Under the pieces are notes generated by a model. That model saw only the letters and a program-made list of their open reading frames with translations, was not told the DNA's origin and ran no database searches. The translations under genes and the position numbers were made by a program. From CAVWCW01 sp963753615 (GTDB taxonomy: Bacteria; Pseudomonadota; Gammaproteobacteria; Chromatiales; Chromatiaceae), in contig CAVWCW010000027.1 in the NCBI GenBank assembly GCA_963753615.1, forward strand, positions 1-64,000: DNA of 64,000 bases, read 5' to 3'. Shown piece by piece: positions 16,153-25,174 of this stretch (its first letter is position 1; every line of letters begins with the position of its first letter).

Positions 16153-16539
16153 GGAACTAACCAACTCCACCCGAATACGCACCCGCCGCCAGGGATTGTC
16201 GCTCTCCAACAGCCGGATCACCCGGGCGTCGAGGCGCTCGCCGCGATCCATCAAGCGGGCCAGCATCGAGTTATCGCGGCGCGGAACATAGCCCAGATGC
16301 TCATTCCTGAACCAGACCCCGATGGCATTGATGTCATGCCGGTTGAACGGCTCGCGCCGCAGGCTTAGCTCTGCGTCCAGGCTGAGAAACGGCCATACCC
16401 CGGGGCCACGATGGTGGTCGAAGCCGGCCAGGGGCATCTCGTGCAGGAGTATGCGACGCGCGCGGGCCGTCGCGGTGCGGCGTCGCGGCAGGCGCGGCGG
16501 AAGGTGCAGCAAGCGGGACAGGGTTCGGATCAGTTGCAT
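16144..16539 (-). CDS. HIRAN domain protein
   Basis: A 131-residue protein. The HIRAN fold is seen from about residue 27: ILLHEMPLAGFDHHRG, LRREPFNRHDINAIGVWF, and NEHLGYVPRRDNSMLARLMD. HIRAN domains bind DNA 3' ends in helicases of the HLTF group, and stand-alone ones are found in bacteria with unknown partners. The start at 16539 has GGAG upstream. The N-terminus is basic (LPPRLPRRRTATARARR). The last codons fall in the heptamer array, which supplies the stop, so the native C-terminus may have been altered. Confidence 0.75.
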   Translation of the reverse strand: MQLIRTLSRLLHLPPRLPRRRTATARARRILLHEMPLAGFDHHRGPGVWPFLSLDAELSLRREPFNRHDINAIGVWFRNEHLGYVPRRDNSMLARLMDRGERLDARVIRLLESDNPWRRVRIRVELVSSEG

Positions 16540-16635
16540 GGCGGCTCCTCCAGGTTGGATGGACCCCCAGTGTAGCCAGGGGGGTGGCTCAAACCGTGAG
16601 CCACCGTCGCAATTCAATCCAACGGCGGGGGCAGC

Positions 16636-17607
16636 TCAGCCGCCGGCGTAAAGGGCGGCGGCGGCGCGCAGTTGCCCGGCCACCGCTTGGCGCAGGGCCT
16701 CGGGGGCCAAGACCTCGACCTCGGGACCGTACTTGAGCAGGTCCATGATCAGCTCCCGGGGGTCGTGGTAGGGCAGGCGCAGCTCGTAACAACCATCGGC
16801 GCACCAGCGGCCCTGCTGCCGGGAGTGCCAGCGTTCCTGGGCCACCCAGCGCGCCCGTTGCGGACGGAAGCGCAGCACCGCGGTCTGATCGGCATGGCCG
16901 GCGAAGATGCCGTAGGCGCTGCCGAAGTGATCTTCCATCTCGGCTTCGTTCACCTCCAGGGCCGGCTCGGGGCTTACCTCGGCGACGCGGATGGCGTCCA
17001 GGGCGAAGCTGCGCAGGCCGTCGCGCAGGTGGCACCAGGCGTCCAGATACCAGTTGTCGCGGTAGTGCACCAGACGCTGGGGGGAGACCAGACGCTGGCC
17101 GGTCCGGTCCTTGGCCCGACTGTAGTAGTCGAGCCGCAGGCGCCGGCGCTGGGCCAGGGCGCCGGCTACCTGCTGAAAGCAGTCGCCGGCCGGCCGGGCG
17201 GCCATCTGGACGATGCGGATGCGCCGTCCAAGCTGGACGCTGCCGGCGTGCTGGGTGGCGAGAATGGCGTCGATGCGCCGCACCAGGGGGCCAAGCAGGG
17301 AATCCATGAGCCCGGGCTGGGCGCTGGCCAGCAGTTGCTGGGCGCTGAGCAGGGCGTAGAGTTCAGAGTCGTTGAACCAAAGCCCGGGCAGCTCGTACAG
17401 GGGCCGCTCCCTGTGATCGTAATAGTAGCCGTTGCGCTCGGGGTCGTAGCGAATGGGAGCGCCGAGGAAATCGCGCAGGTCTTCGATGGCGCGCTTGACG
17501 GTGGCGCGCGAGCATTCTAGCTGGCGCTCCAGCTCACGGCGGGGTATCGGCTGCCGCGCGCCCTGCAACAGCTTGTTGAGCTGGAAAATGCGGTCGAACC
17601 GGTCCAC
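16636..17607 (-). CDS. WYL-domain HTH transcriptional regulator (YafY family)
   Basis: A 323-residue regulator. An N-terminal winged HTH (about residues 1-60, RFDRIFQLNKLLQGARQPIP and LECSRATVKRAIEDLRDFLG) is followed by the WYL domain with its signature HYRDNWYLDAWCHLRDGLR (about 182-200) and a C-terminal extension (WCX). WYL regulators sense ligands such as nucleic acids or nucleotides and control stress or defence genes. It lies next to the HIRAN gene on the same strand, a possible DNA-damage pair. It sits just after rsfS, but 12 bp and a different role make a shared operon function unlikely. Confidence 0.9.
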   Translation of the reverse strand: MDRFDRIFQLNKLLQGARQPIPRRELERQLECSRATVKRAIEDLRDFLGAPIRYDPERNGYYYDHRERPLYELPGLWFNDSELYALLSAQQLLASAQPGLMDSLLGPLVRRIDAILATQHAGSVQLGRRIRIVQMAARPAGDCFQQVAGALAQRRRLRLDYYSRAKDRTGQRLVSPQRLVHYRDNWYLDAWCHLRDGLRSFALDAIRVAEVSPEPALEVNEAEMEDHFGSAYGIFAGHADQTAVLRFRPQRARWVAQERWHSRQQGRWCADGCYELRLPYHDPRELIMDLLKYGPEVEVLAPEALRQAVAGQLRAAAALYAGG

Positions 17608-17619
17608 GCCGGGCCGGGG

Positions 17620-17979
17620 TCAGCGGGCGTCCCCGGCCTGACTGCCGGTCTCCGTGCCGTTCAAGGACCAAAGCCGTTCCAGATGGTAGAAGTCCCGCAC
17701 CTTCGGCAGCATGACGTGCACCACCACACCGTTGAGGTCCACCAGGGCCCATTCGCCCTCGTTGGCCCCTTCCATGCCCAGCGGCATCTCGCCGGCGGCC
17801 TTGGCTTGGTAATAGACCGCCTCGGCCAGGGATTTGACGTGGCGGTCGCTGGTGCCGCTGGCGATCACCATGATGTCGGTTATGCTGGTCTTGCCGCGGA
17901 CGTCGATAACGATGATATCCCGGCCCTTCATGTCTTCGAGTTCCTTGACGACCAGATCCCTGAGTTCTTCGACTTGCAT
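17620..17979 (-). CDS. rsfS: ribosome silencing factor RsfS
   Basis: A 119-residue protein of the Iojap/RsfS family, which binds uL14 and blocks joining of ribosomal subunits under starvation. Hallmarks are DIIVIDVRGKTSITDIMVIA, ASGTSDRHVKSLAEAV, WALVDLNGVVVHVM and FYHLERLW. The ATG at 17979 matches the family start (MQVEELRDLVVKELEDMKG); upstream codons in frame are not conserved. It follows nadD in the standard gammaproteobacterial order. Confidence 0.96.
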   Translation of the reverse strand: MQVEELRDLVVKELEDMKGRDIIVIDVRGKTSITDIMVIASGTSDRHVKSLAEAVYYQAKAAGEMPLGMEGANEGEWALVDLNGVVVHVMLPKVRDFYHLERLWSLNGTETGSQAGDAR

Positions 17980-18064
17980 AGAGTTTCCTGTGGTTGGCGC
18001 CGCTAAGGCGGTAGGAGGTTCGGGACGACCGGTGTCCGCGTTCCTAGACCCAAGCATACCCGAT

Positions 18065-18703
18065 CTAGGCGCGCCCAGCGTAGAGGCCAGCGGCCCGGAT
18101 GCGGGCCAGCACCGGGTCCGGCAGCAGGAAACGCGGGCTCAGGCCACGGGCCAGCAGGCCGCGGATGCCGGTGGCGGAGATCTCGAGCTGGGTGACCTTC
18201 ACCAGGTGCAGGTCCCCAGCCGGGCTGGCGCGCAGGGCGGCCGGGCCGTCCTGCCGGCGCTCCGCCAACAGCCCGCGCAGGTAGGGCTCGTCGGGCAGCA
18301 CCGCATCCGGCCGGTGCATGATCACCAAATGGGCCAGTTCCAGAATCCGCTCCGGACGGTGCCAGCTCCGAAAGCCGGCAAAGGCGTCCAGCCCCAGCAG
18401 CAGACAGATCGGCAACCCCTCGCCCAGTTCCTGGCGCAGCGAGGTCAGGGTATCGACCGTGTAGGAGATGCCCTCGCGAGCCAGCTCCCGGCGATCGAGC
18501 ACGAACCCCGGCTGATCGGCGATCGCCAGTTCCACCAGCTCGGCGCGCTGCTCCGCCCCCAGCCGCGGCGGCTCACGGTGGGGCGGCCGGCGCAGGGGGA
18601 TAAAGCGCACCTGCTCCAGCCCCAGGACCTGCTGCACGTCCAGGGCGGTACGCAGGTGGCCATAGTGGATGGGGTCGAAGGTGCCGCCGAGGATGCCGAT
18701 CAT
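18065..18703 (-). CDS. nadD: nicotinate-nucleotide adenylyltransferase
   Basis: Converts nicotinate mononucleotide and ATP to deamido-NAD in NAD synthesis. It has 212 residues. The nucleotidyltransferase motifs are GGTFDPIHYGHLR (residues 5-17, HxGH) and the C-terminal ISATGIRGLLARG (ISSTxIR-type). PLRRPPHRE and GLDAFAGFRSWHRPERIL are also typical. It sits between proA and rsfS, an arrangement widespread in gammaproteobacteria. A heptamer repeat element separates it from proA. Confidence 0.96.
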   Translation of the reverse strand: MIGILGGTFDPIHYGHLRTALDVQQVLGLEQVRFIPLRRPPHREPPRLGAEQRAELVELAIADQPGFVLDRRELAREGISYTVDTLTSLRQELGEGLPICLLLGLDAFAGFRSWHRPERILELAHLVIMHRPDAVLPDEPYLRGLLAERRQDGPAALRASPAGDLHLVKVTQLEISATGIRGLLARGLSPRFLLPDPVLARIRAAGLYAGRA

Positions 18704-18713
18704 GGATTATCAA

Positions 18714-18812
18714 TGACGAGGACTGAGTGCTGAGGACTGAGTACAAAGCGATCGGGGATTGGAGATAAGCCGCGCGTCGGTCCTCAGTCCTCAGTCCTCA
18801 GTCCTCAGTCCT
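18714..18812. repeat. heptamer repeat element, copy B
   Basis: The same left arm as copy A (TGACGAGGACTGAGTGCTGAGGACTG) is followed by a related spacer that keeps GATTGGAGA and AAGCC, and then about five AGTCCTC units (18780-18812). It occupies the space between proA and nadD. Confidence 0.85.
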
Positions 18813-18820
18813 AAAGCTTA

Positions 18821-20101
18821 TCACTGCCGGATATGCCCGTCGCCCAGCACCACGAACTTGACCGAGGTCAGGCCTTCCAGGCCGACCGGCCCGCGGGCGT
18901 GGAACTTGTCGGTACTGATGCCGATCTCGGCCCCCAGGCCGTACTCGAAGCCGTCGGCGAAGCGGGTGGAGGCGTTGACCATGACCGAGCTGGAGTCGAC
19001 TTCGCGCAGGAAGCGGCGGGCCCGGGTGTAGTTTTCGGTGACGATGCTGTCGGTGTGCTGCGAGCTGTGGCGGGCGATGTGCTCGATCGCCTCGTCCATG
19101 TCCTTGACCACGCGGATCGACAGGATCGGGGCCAGGTATTCGGTGTCCCAGTCGGCGTCGGTGGCAGCCAGCGTGCCCGGGGCGAGGCGCTGGCTGGTTG
19201 CGCAGCCGCGCAGCTCGACGCCCATTTCCTGATACATCTTGGCCAGTTCCGGCAGAACCTGCTCGGCAATGCCTTCGGCCACCAGCAGGGTCTCCATGGT
19301 ATTGCAGGTACCGTAGCGTTGGGTCTTGGCATTGAAGGCGACTTGGATCGCCTTGTCCAGGTCCGCCTCGTCGTCGATATAGACGTGGCAGATGCCGTCC
19401 AGGTGCTTGATCACCGGCACCCGGGCATCACGGCTGATGCGCTCGATCAAGCCCTTGCCGCCTCGAGGGATGATGACGTCGATGGATTCCGGCATGGCGA
19501 TCATCTCGCCGACTGCGGCGCGATCGGTGGTGGCCAGCACCTGCACTCCGTCCGCCGGCAGGCCGGCGGCCTCCAGCCCCCGGTGGATGCCGGCGGCGAT
19601 GGCCTGGTTGGAGTGGAAGGCTTCGGAGCCGCCCCGCAGCACCGTCGCATTACCGGACTTGAGGCACAGGGCGGCAGCGTCGGCGGTCACATTGGGCCGG
19701 GACTCGTAGATAATGCCCACCACCCCAAGGGGCACCCGCATGCGCCCGACCTGGATACCGCTGGGGCGGTAATCGAGGTCGTTAATGGCGCCGATGGGGT
19801 CCGGCAGCGCGGCGATCTGGCGCAGGCCTTCGACCATCGAGTCAATGCGCCCCGGGGTCAGTTCCAAGCGGTCCAGCAGGGCTGGCTCCAGGCCCTTGTC
19901 GCGTCCGGCGGCCAGGTCTTTGGCATTCTCCGCCATCAGGGCCTCGGCATTCGACTCCAGTTCCGCGGCGATGGCCAGGAGGGCGGCGTTCTTTTCCCCG
20001 GTGCTGGCCCGGGCCAGCAGCCGGGAGGCTGAGCGAGCGCGCCGGCCCAGGTCGGCCATGTAGGCGTGAATATCGGTGATGGGGTTGTTATCTGCGGTCA
20101 T
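18821..20101 (-). CDS. proA: glutamate-5-semialdehyde dehydrogenase
   Basis: Gamma-glutamyl phosphate reductase of proline synthesis, reducing gamma-glutamyl phosphate with NADPH. It has 426 residues, normal length. The catalytic Cys lies in QRYGTCNTMETLLV (about residue 260). VGIIYESRPNVTADAAALCLKSGNA and NASTRFADGFEYGLGAEIGI are family signatures. The frame is intact. It lies in the holA-proA-nadD-rsfS run, all on the minus strand. Confidence 0.96.
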   Translation of the reverse strand: MTADNNPITDIHAYMADLGRRARSASRLLARASTGEKNAALLAIAAELESNAEALMAENAKDLAAGRDKGLEPALLDRLELTPGRIDSMVEGLRQIAALPDPIGAINDLDYRPSGIQVGRMRVPLGVVGIIYESRPNVTADAAALCLKSGNATVLRGGSEAFHSNQAIAAGIHRGLEAAGLPADGVQVLATTDRAAVGEMIAMPESIDVIIPRGGKGLIERISRDARVPVIKHLDGICHVYIDDEADLDKAIQVAFNAKTQRYGTCNTMETLLVAEGIAEQVLPELAKMYQEMGVELRGCATSQRLAPGTLAATDADWDTEYLAPILSIRVVKDMDEAIEHIARHSSQHTDSIVTENYTRARRFLREVDSSSVMVNASTRFADGFEYGLGAEIGISTDKFHARGPVGLEGLTSVKFVVLGDGHIRQ

Positions 20102-20129
20102 GTCTCTCGTTACCTATATAGTCTCGATG

Positions 20130-21149
20130 CTAGGCCAGGGGCGGCAGGCCGGCCATGTGCGCGGTGAGCCGGCGCAGCGCCTCCCAGGGGTCGGCCCCGG
20201 GCTCCCGGCCCTTGATGATGCGGTCGATCCGGGCACAGCCTCGCAGCAGGCCCCGCCACTGGCGGCTGCCGAAGCGCCGAAGACCCTGGCGCACCAGCGG
20301 CTTGCGCTTGTCCCAGACCCGCAGCTCGGCGAACGCCCGTTCCAGCGGCTGCCCCTGCTCCTGAACCCGGGCCAGGCGGGCCAGGATACGGATCTCCCGG
20401 GACAGGGCCCAGAGCACCACCGGCGCCGGCACGTCTTCGGCGCGCAGCCCGTCGAGCATGCGCAGGCAGCGCCCCGCCTCGCCCTGCAGGGCGCTGTCGA
20501 CCAGCCCGAACACGTCGAAGCGGGCGCTGTCCGCCACCGCCGCCAGCAACCGCTCGGCGTCCAGACGGCCTGGGCCGTGCAGGAGCAGGAGCTTGTCGAT
20601 CTCCTGGGCGGCGGCCAGCAGGTTGCCCTCGACCCGCTCGGCCAGCATCCCCACCACCTCGGGCCCGGGTTGCAGGCCGCGGCCGCGCATCCGGCTCTCG
20701 ATCCACCGCCCGAGTTGGGGACCCTGTAGCGGCCAGACCTGGATCAACACCCCGGCCTGGTCCAGGGCCTTGACCCATTTGCTCTTGAGCTGAGCCGCAT
20801 CCAGCTTCGGGCCGGTGATCAGCAGCAGGGTGTCCACCGGCAGTCGCTGTACATAAGCACTCAGGGCCTGGCTGCCGTCGGTACCGATACGGGCGCTGGC
20901 CAGCCGCAACTCCAGGATGCGGCGCTCGGCGAACAGCGACAGATTATCCGCCTCGGCGGCCAGGGCCTGCCAGTCGAAGCCTGGGCCCTGCTCCAGCACC
21001 TGGCGGTCGCTGTAGTCCTGGGCCCGGGCCGCGGCGCGCACCGCGTCCGCCGCCTCGCCGCGCTGCAAGGGCTCGTCGCCGACGATCAGGTAGACGGGGC
21101 GCAGGCCTTTGGCCAGCTGGCCGGGGAGGTCGTCGGCACGCAGTCGCAT
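20130..21149 (-). CDS. holA: DNA polymerase III delta subunit
   Basis: Clamp-loader subunit of 339 residues that opens the beta clamp. The N-terminal AAA+-like domain shows PVYLIVGDEPLQRGEAADAV, and later segments include LFAERRILELRLAS and NLLAAAQEIDKLLLL. The C-terminal helical collar domain continues to about residue 335. It is the usual neighbour of lptE, and its start lies 11 bp after lptE ends, so the two are likely translationally linked. Confidence 0.95.
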   Translation of the reverse strand: MRLRADDLPGQLAKGLRPVYLIVGDEPLQRGEAADAVRAAARAQDYSDRQVLEQGPGFDWQALAAEADNLSLFAERRILELRLASARIGTDGSQALSAYVQRLPVDTLLLITGPKLDAAQLKSKWVKALDQAGVLIQVWPLQGPQLGRWIESRMRGRGLQPGPEVVGMLAERVEGNLLAAAQEIDKLLLLHGPGRLDAERLLAAVADSARFDVFGLVDSALQGEAGRCLRMLDGLRAEDVPAPVVLWALSREIRILARLARVQEQGQPLERAFAELRVWDKRKPLVRQGLRRFGSRQWRGLLRGCARIDRIIKGREPGADPWEALRRLTAHMAGLPPLA

Positions 21150-21159
21150 AGGCCCCGAT

Positions 21160-21654
21160 TCAGCGCAGGCGGGCGCGGATGCGGGTCAGGATGCGGCCGC
21201 TGACCTCCTGTTCCATGTCTTCAAGCAGCAGCATCGCCTCCTGTTGCTTGCCCAACACCTCCACGTCAGGGTTGACCTGAGCGCGAGTCACCACCACCCG
21301 CTGGCGCGGCACCCATTCGGCACCGGCGCTGTCGAGCACATCGAATTCTAGTTGGTAGATGAGTTCGCGCTCCAGCACCTTTCCCTGGCCGTCCACCGCC
21401 AATACCCGAGTGCTGGATTTCTCTTTGAACAGGCGGATCTGCGACCGCGCCTGATCCGGTGCCGCAGCCAGCTGGATGCCGCCGTCCGCCAGAATCTCGC
21501 GCAGGTTATCGGCCACGCCGCTGTCGGCCTCGCCCTGGACATAGACCGGCATCAGTTCCTCCGGCGCAGAGACGGCCCCGCGCAGATGAAATCCGCAGGC
21601 GCTCAGGCCCAACACCACCAGGAACAGACCCGTCAGAACGTAGATTCGCAGCAT
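21160..21654 (-). CDS. lptE: LPS-assembly lipoprotein LptE
   Basis: Outer-membrane lipoprotein of 164 residues that plugs the LptD barrel and helps insert lipopolysaccharide. Residues 1-20 form a lipoprotein signal (VLTGLFLVVLGLSACGFHL) with the lipobox LSAC. GFHLRG after the Cys is the family hallmark. The order leuS-lptE-holA is conserved in gammaproteobacteria. It starts five bases after the leuS stop. Confidence 0.94.
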   Translation of the reverse strand: MLRIYVLTGLFLVVLGLSACGFHLRGAVSAPEELMPVYVQGEADSGVADNLREILADGGIQLAAAPDQARSQIRLFKEKSSTRVLAVDGQGKVLERELIYQLEFDVLDSAGAEWVPRQRVVVTRAQVNPDVEVLGKQQEAMLLLEDMEQEVSGRILTRIRARLR

Positions 21655-21659
21655 AGGGA

Positions 21660-24245
21660 TTACCCACTCACGATATTGACCAGTTTGCCCGGCACGACGA
21701 TTACCTTTCGCGGCGGCTTCCCGCCGGTGTAGTTCTGTACGTTTGGGTCCGCCAGCGCAATCTCTTGTACCTGCTCACGGCCCGCATCCACCGCCACCTC
21801 GATGCGCGCCCTGAGCTTGCCGTTGACTTGCACCACGTACTGGATGCTGTCCTGGCGCAGGGCCTCCGGATCGGGCTGCGGCCACTCGGCCTGGAGTATA
21901 TCCGAACCATAGCCCAGGTCGACCCACAAACGGTGGCTGATATGGGGGGCGACCGGCGCCAGCAGACGCAGCACCAATCCCAAGCCCTCCCGCAGCAGGG
22001 CCAGGTCGCCCGGACTGTCTCCCAGCTTATACAAGGTGTTGACCATGATCATGCCCGCGGAGACCACGGTATTGAACTGCTGGCGCTCATAGTCGAAGCC
22101 GGCCTTGGCCAGGGCCTGGTGCAGTTCCCGTCGCGCCGCCTTTTGTTCGGCATCCAGGGCGGAAAAGTCGCTGCCGGCGCTGCTCAAGTCGTCGGAGCGA
22201 TCGGCGGCCAGGGTCCAAAGGCGCTTGAGAAAGCGGTAGGCCCCCTCCACGCCCTCGTCGGACCACTCCAGGGACTGCTCCGGGGGGGCGGTGAACATGG
22301 TATACAGGCGCACGGTATCAGCGCCGAAGCGGTCGATCAGGTCCTGGGGATCGACCCCGTTGTTCTTCGACTTGGACATCTTCTCGATGCCGCCGATTTC
22401 CACCGCCTGGCCGTCGGCGGCCAGGCACGCGCTCAAGGGCCGGCCCCTGGCATCGCGCTCCACCTCCACTTCGGCCGGATTGAACCAATGCTTGTGGCCG
22501 CCCGCCTCGTCCCGATAGTAGGTATCGGCAACCACCATGCCCTGGGTCAACAGCCGGGTGAAGGGCTCGCTCGAACTCACCAGCCCGGCATCGCGCAGCA
22601 GCTTGTGGAAGAAGCGGGCGTAGAGCAGGTGCAGCACCGCGTGCTCGATACCGCCCACGTAGTGGTCCACCGGCAGCCAGTAGTCGGCGCGCTGATCGAG
22701 CATCGCCTGATCCGCCCCCGGGCAGGCATAGCGGGCGTAATACCAGGACGACTCCATGAAGGTGTCGAAGGTGTCGGTCTCGCGCTCGGCGTCACCGCCG
22801 CAGCTGGGGCATTGGGTCTGGCGCCAGGCCGGGTCCTGCTTGATCGGGTTGATGGTGTGCTGATCGAAGGCCACATCCTCGGGCAGGCGCACGGGCAGCT
22901 GGTCTTTGGGCACCGGCACGATGCCGCAGTTCGGACAGTGCACCATGGGGATCGGGGCGCCCCAGTAGCGCTGGCGCGACACGCCCCAGTCCCGCAGCCG
23001 ATAGTTGACCGTCTTCTCGCCGCGTCCGCGCTTGCTCAGCCATTCGGCAATGGCGTCGAAAGCCTGCTCGGAGGTCAGGCCATCGAATGGGCCGGAGTCG
23101 AGCAGCACCCCCTTGTCGGTGTGGGCCGCGGCCTGGATGTCGATGCCGGTACCGTCCGCCGGGCCGATCACCTGCCGGATCGGGATGCCGTATTTCAGCG
23201 CGAAGGCGTGGTCGCGCTCGTCGTGGCCGGGGACCGCCATCACCGCTCCGGTGCCGTAGCCCATGAGCACGAAGTTGGCGGCGTACACCGGCACCGGCTC
23301 GCCGCTGACCGGGTGCACGGCCTGGATGCCGAGCGCCATGCCCTTCTTTTCGATGGTCTCCAACTCGGCCTCGGAGGTGCCGCCCTGGCGGCACTCCTCG
23401 ATAAAGGCGGCCAGCTCCGGGTTGTCCTTGGCGGCCGTCAGGGCAAGCGGATGCTCGGCGGCCACGGCCACGTAGGTGACCCCCATCAGGGTGTCCGGAC
23501 GGGTGGTGTAGATGCTCAGGTGCTGATCGCTGTCGGCGATGGGGAAATCCATCTGCACGCCGTACGGAACGCCCGATCCAGTTGCGCTGCATGGTGCGCA
23601 CCTGCTCGGGCCAGCCGTCGAGACGCTCCAGCTCATCCAACAGCTCGTCGGCATAATCGGTGATTTTGACGAACCATTGGGGAATCTCGCGCGCTCCACC
23701 AGGGCGCCGGAGCGCCAGCCCCGTCCATCGATGACCTGCTCGTTGGCCAGCACCGTCTGATCCACCGGGTCCCAGTTCACCACCGCGTTCTTGCGGTAGA
23801 CCAGGCCCTTTCTGAACAGCTCGGTGAACAGCCACTGCTCCCACTTGTAATATTCCGGCTGGCAGGTCGCCAGTTCCCGGTCCCAGTCGTAGCCGAAACC
23901 GAGGCGCTGGAGCTGGCCCTTCATGTACGCGATATTTTCGTAGGTCCATTGGGCCGGTGGTACCCGGTTCTTCAACGCGGCATTCTCCGCCGGCAGGCCG
24001 AAGGCATCCCAGCCCATGGGCTGGAGCACGTTCTTGCCCAACATGCGCTGATAGCGGGCAATCACGTCGCCGATGGTATAGTTGCGCACGTGCCCCATGT
24101 GCAGCTTGCCGCTGGGGTAGGGAAACATCGACAGACAGTAGAATTTTTCCCGGACCGGGTCTTCGCTGACCCGAAAGCTCTGCTCGTGCTGCCAGTAGGC
24201 CTGGGCCTCGGATTCAATCTTGGCCGGATCGTAGGTCTGTTGCAT
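21660..24245 (-). CDS. leuS: leucyl-tRNA synthetase (two compensating frameshifts)
   Basis: Charges tRNA-Leu. The ATG at 24245 gives the family start MQQTYDPAKIESEAQAYW; the frame upstream of it is not coding. The class I motifs are intact: PYPSGKLHMGHVRNY (HIGH-type) and KMSKSKNNGVDPQDL (KMSKS). The editing domain is also present (TTRPDTLMGVTYVA). Near 23690 one base is missing (VERREIPQWF is lost) and near 23575 one base is extra (NWIGRSYGVQMDFP is restored), so about 38 residues are scrambled. A working synthetase could not carry this, and the gene is single-copy and essential, so it is almost certainly an assembly error. Confidence 0.95.
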   Translation of the reverse strand: MQQTYDPAKIESEAQAYWQHEQSFRVSEDPVREKFYCLSMFPYPSGKLHMGHVRNYTIGDVIARYQRMLGKNVLQPMGWDAFGLPAENAALKNRVPPAQWTYENIAYMKGQLQRLGFGYDWDRELATCQPEYYKWEQWLFTELFRKGLVYRKNAVVNWDPVDQTVLANEQVIDGRGWRSGALVERARFPNGSSKSPIMPTSCWMSWSVSTAGPSRCAPCSATGSGVPYGVQMDFPIADSDQHLSIYTTRPDTLMGVTYVAVAAEHPLALTAAKDNPELAAFIEECRQGGTSEAELETIEKKGMALGIQAVHPVSGEPVPVYAANFVLMGYGTGAVMAVPGHDERDHAFALKYGIPIRQVIGPADGTGIDIQAAAHTDKGVLLDSGPFDGLTSEQAFDAIAEWLSKRGRGEKTVNYRLRDWGVSRQRYWGAPIPMVHCPNCGIVPVPKDQLPVRLPEDVAFDQHTINPIKQDPAWRQTQCPSCGGDAERETDTFDTFMESSWYYARYACPGADQAMLDQRADYWLPVDHYVGGIEHAVLHLLYARFFHKLLRDAGLVSSSEPFTRLLTQGMVVADTYYRDEAGGHKHWFNPAEVEVERDARGRPLSACLAADGQAVEIGGIEKMSKSKNNGVDPQDLIDRFGADTVRLYTMFTAPPEQSLEWSDEGVEGAYRFLKRLWTLAADRSDDLSSAGSDFSALDAEQKAARRELHQALAKAGFDYERQQFNTVVSAGMIMVNTLYKLGDSPGDLALLREGLGLVLRLLAPVAPHISHRLWVDLGYGSDILQAEWPQPDPEALRQDSIQYVVQVNGKLRARIEVAVDAGREQVQEIALADPNVQNYTGGKPPRKVIVVPGKLVNIVSG

Positions 24246-24422
24246 GATGCGTGCGCCGGGTTCGGACCCGAGAATCGGGTCGGCGGAAAACCCGTAAGGA
24301 TAACCGAGGCGCGCTTGCCCTGCATCATTTGCTATGCTCTTGGCGTCCCGCAAACTTCGACAACCAAATAAGAACCAGCAGCCACCCGGCTCCCCCCAAC
24401 CGGGCGGCGGAAGGAGCGCACA

Positions 24423-24965
24423 ATGAGCAACGAACGTCCAAACGACGCCATCGGTCGCATGGTGGCTGCCTATGAGAAGATGCTGGAACGGGTGCACGAG
24501 ACCCTGGACCGTGCCGAGCAAGAGACCATCCCCCACCTCAAGCAGAATATCGACCAGGCGAGGGAAAAGGCGGTGGAACTGGGCGAGCTGACCCGGGAGG
24601 AGGCGGATAAGGTGGCCGGCTACATCGAGCGCGACGTCAAAGACGCCGCCAGCTACCTGCACGAGAGCCAGGAGCAGTTTTCCCAATGGCTGCGTTTCGA
24701 CCTGGACCAGATCGAAAACCGCCTGCTGGAGATGTTCGCGGACGTGGCCGACCGCACCCAGGTGGAACTCAGCAAGTTGGCCGAGCAGGCGCGCCGGGCC
24801 CAGCTCTATCACACCGGCGAGGTCACTGGACCGGGCACCCTGGTCTGCCGCTGGTGCGGAAAGGCGATGCACTTCCGCAAAGCGGGACACATCCCGCCCT
24901 GCCCCAAGTGCCGGGGTACGGAGTTTCGGCGCACCAGCGACGAGGGCCAGGAAAACGATAGCTAG
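24423..24965 (+). CDS. zinc-ribbon protein of the DUF1451 type
   Basis: A 180-residue protein. Residues 10-125 are strongly helical and acidic (YEKMLERVHETLDRAEQETI onward). The C-terminus holds a zinc ribbon with CRWCGKAMHF and CPKCRGTEF (about 142-170). Family members are widespread in proteobacteria but lack a settled function. It is divergent from leuS with about 178 bp between starts. AAGGAG precedes the ATG. A possible terminator with a T-run follows near 25010. Confidence 0.8.
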   Translation: MSNERPNDAIGRMVAAYEKMLERVHETLDRAEQETIPHLKQNIDQAREKAVELGELTREEADKVAGYIERDVKDAASYLHESQEQFSQWLRFDLDQIENRLLEMFADVADRTQVELSKLAEQARRAQLYHTGEVTGPGTLVCRWCGKAMHFRKAGHIPPCPKCRGTEFRRTSDEGQENDS

Positions 24966-25174
24966 GTTTCCGGTACGGGGCGAGGGGCCCCACCGCCAAC
25001 CCCGGCTTTTTTAGGGAATTAACAAATTCCATACCGGTATCCAAGTTTTGGATTACCCCCTGACAAGCCCTCTGCTCTATGATATTGGCCCCGTAAAAAC
25101 GCGCGCTTGCGCTCACGCGCCTTACTCGAGCGACAAGGGCTAGCCGAATCGCCCCAAGATCACTGGGAACCGAG

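Noticed and set aside
24246..24890. N-terminal extension of about 215 codons in front of leuS
   Set aside because: It runs antisense to the DUF1451 gene. The family start at 24245 is clear.
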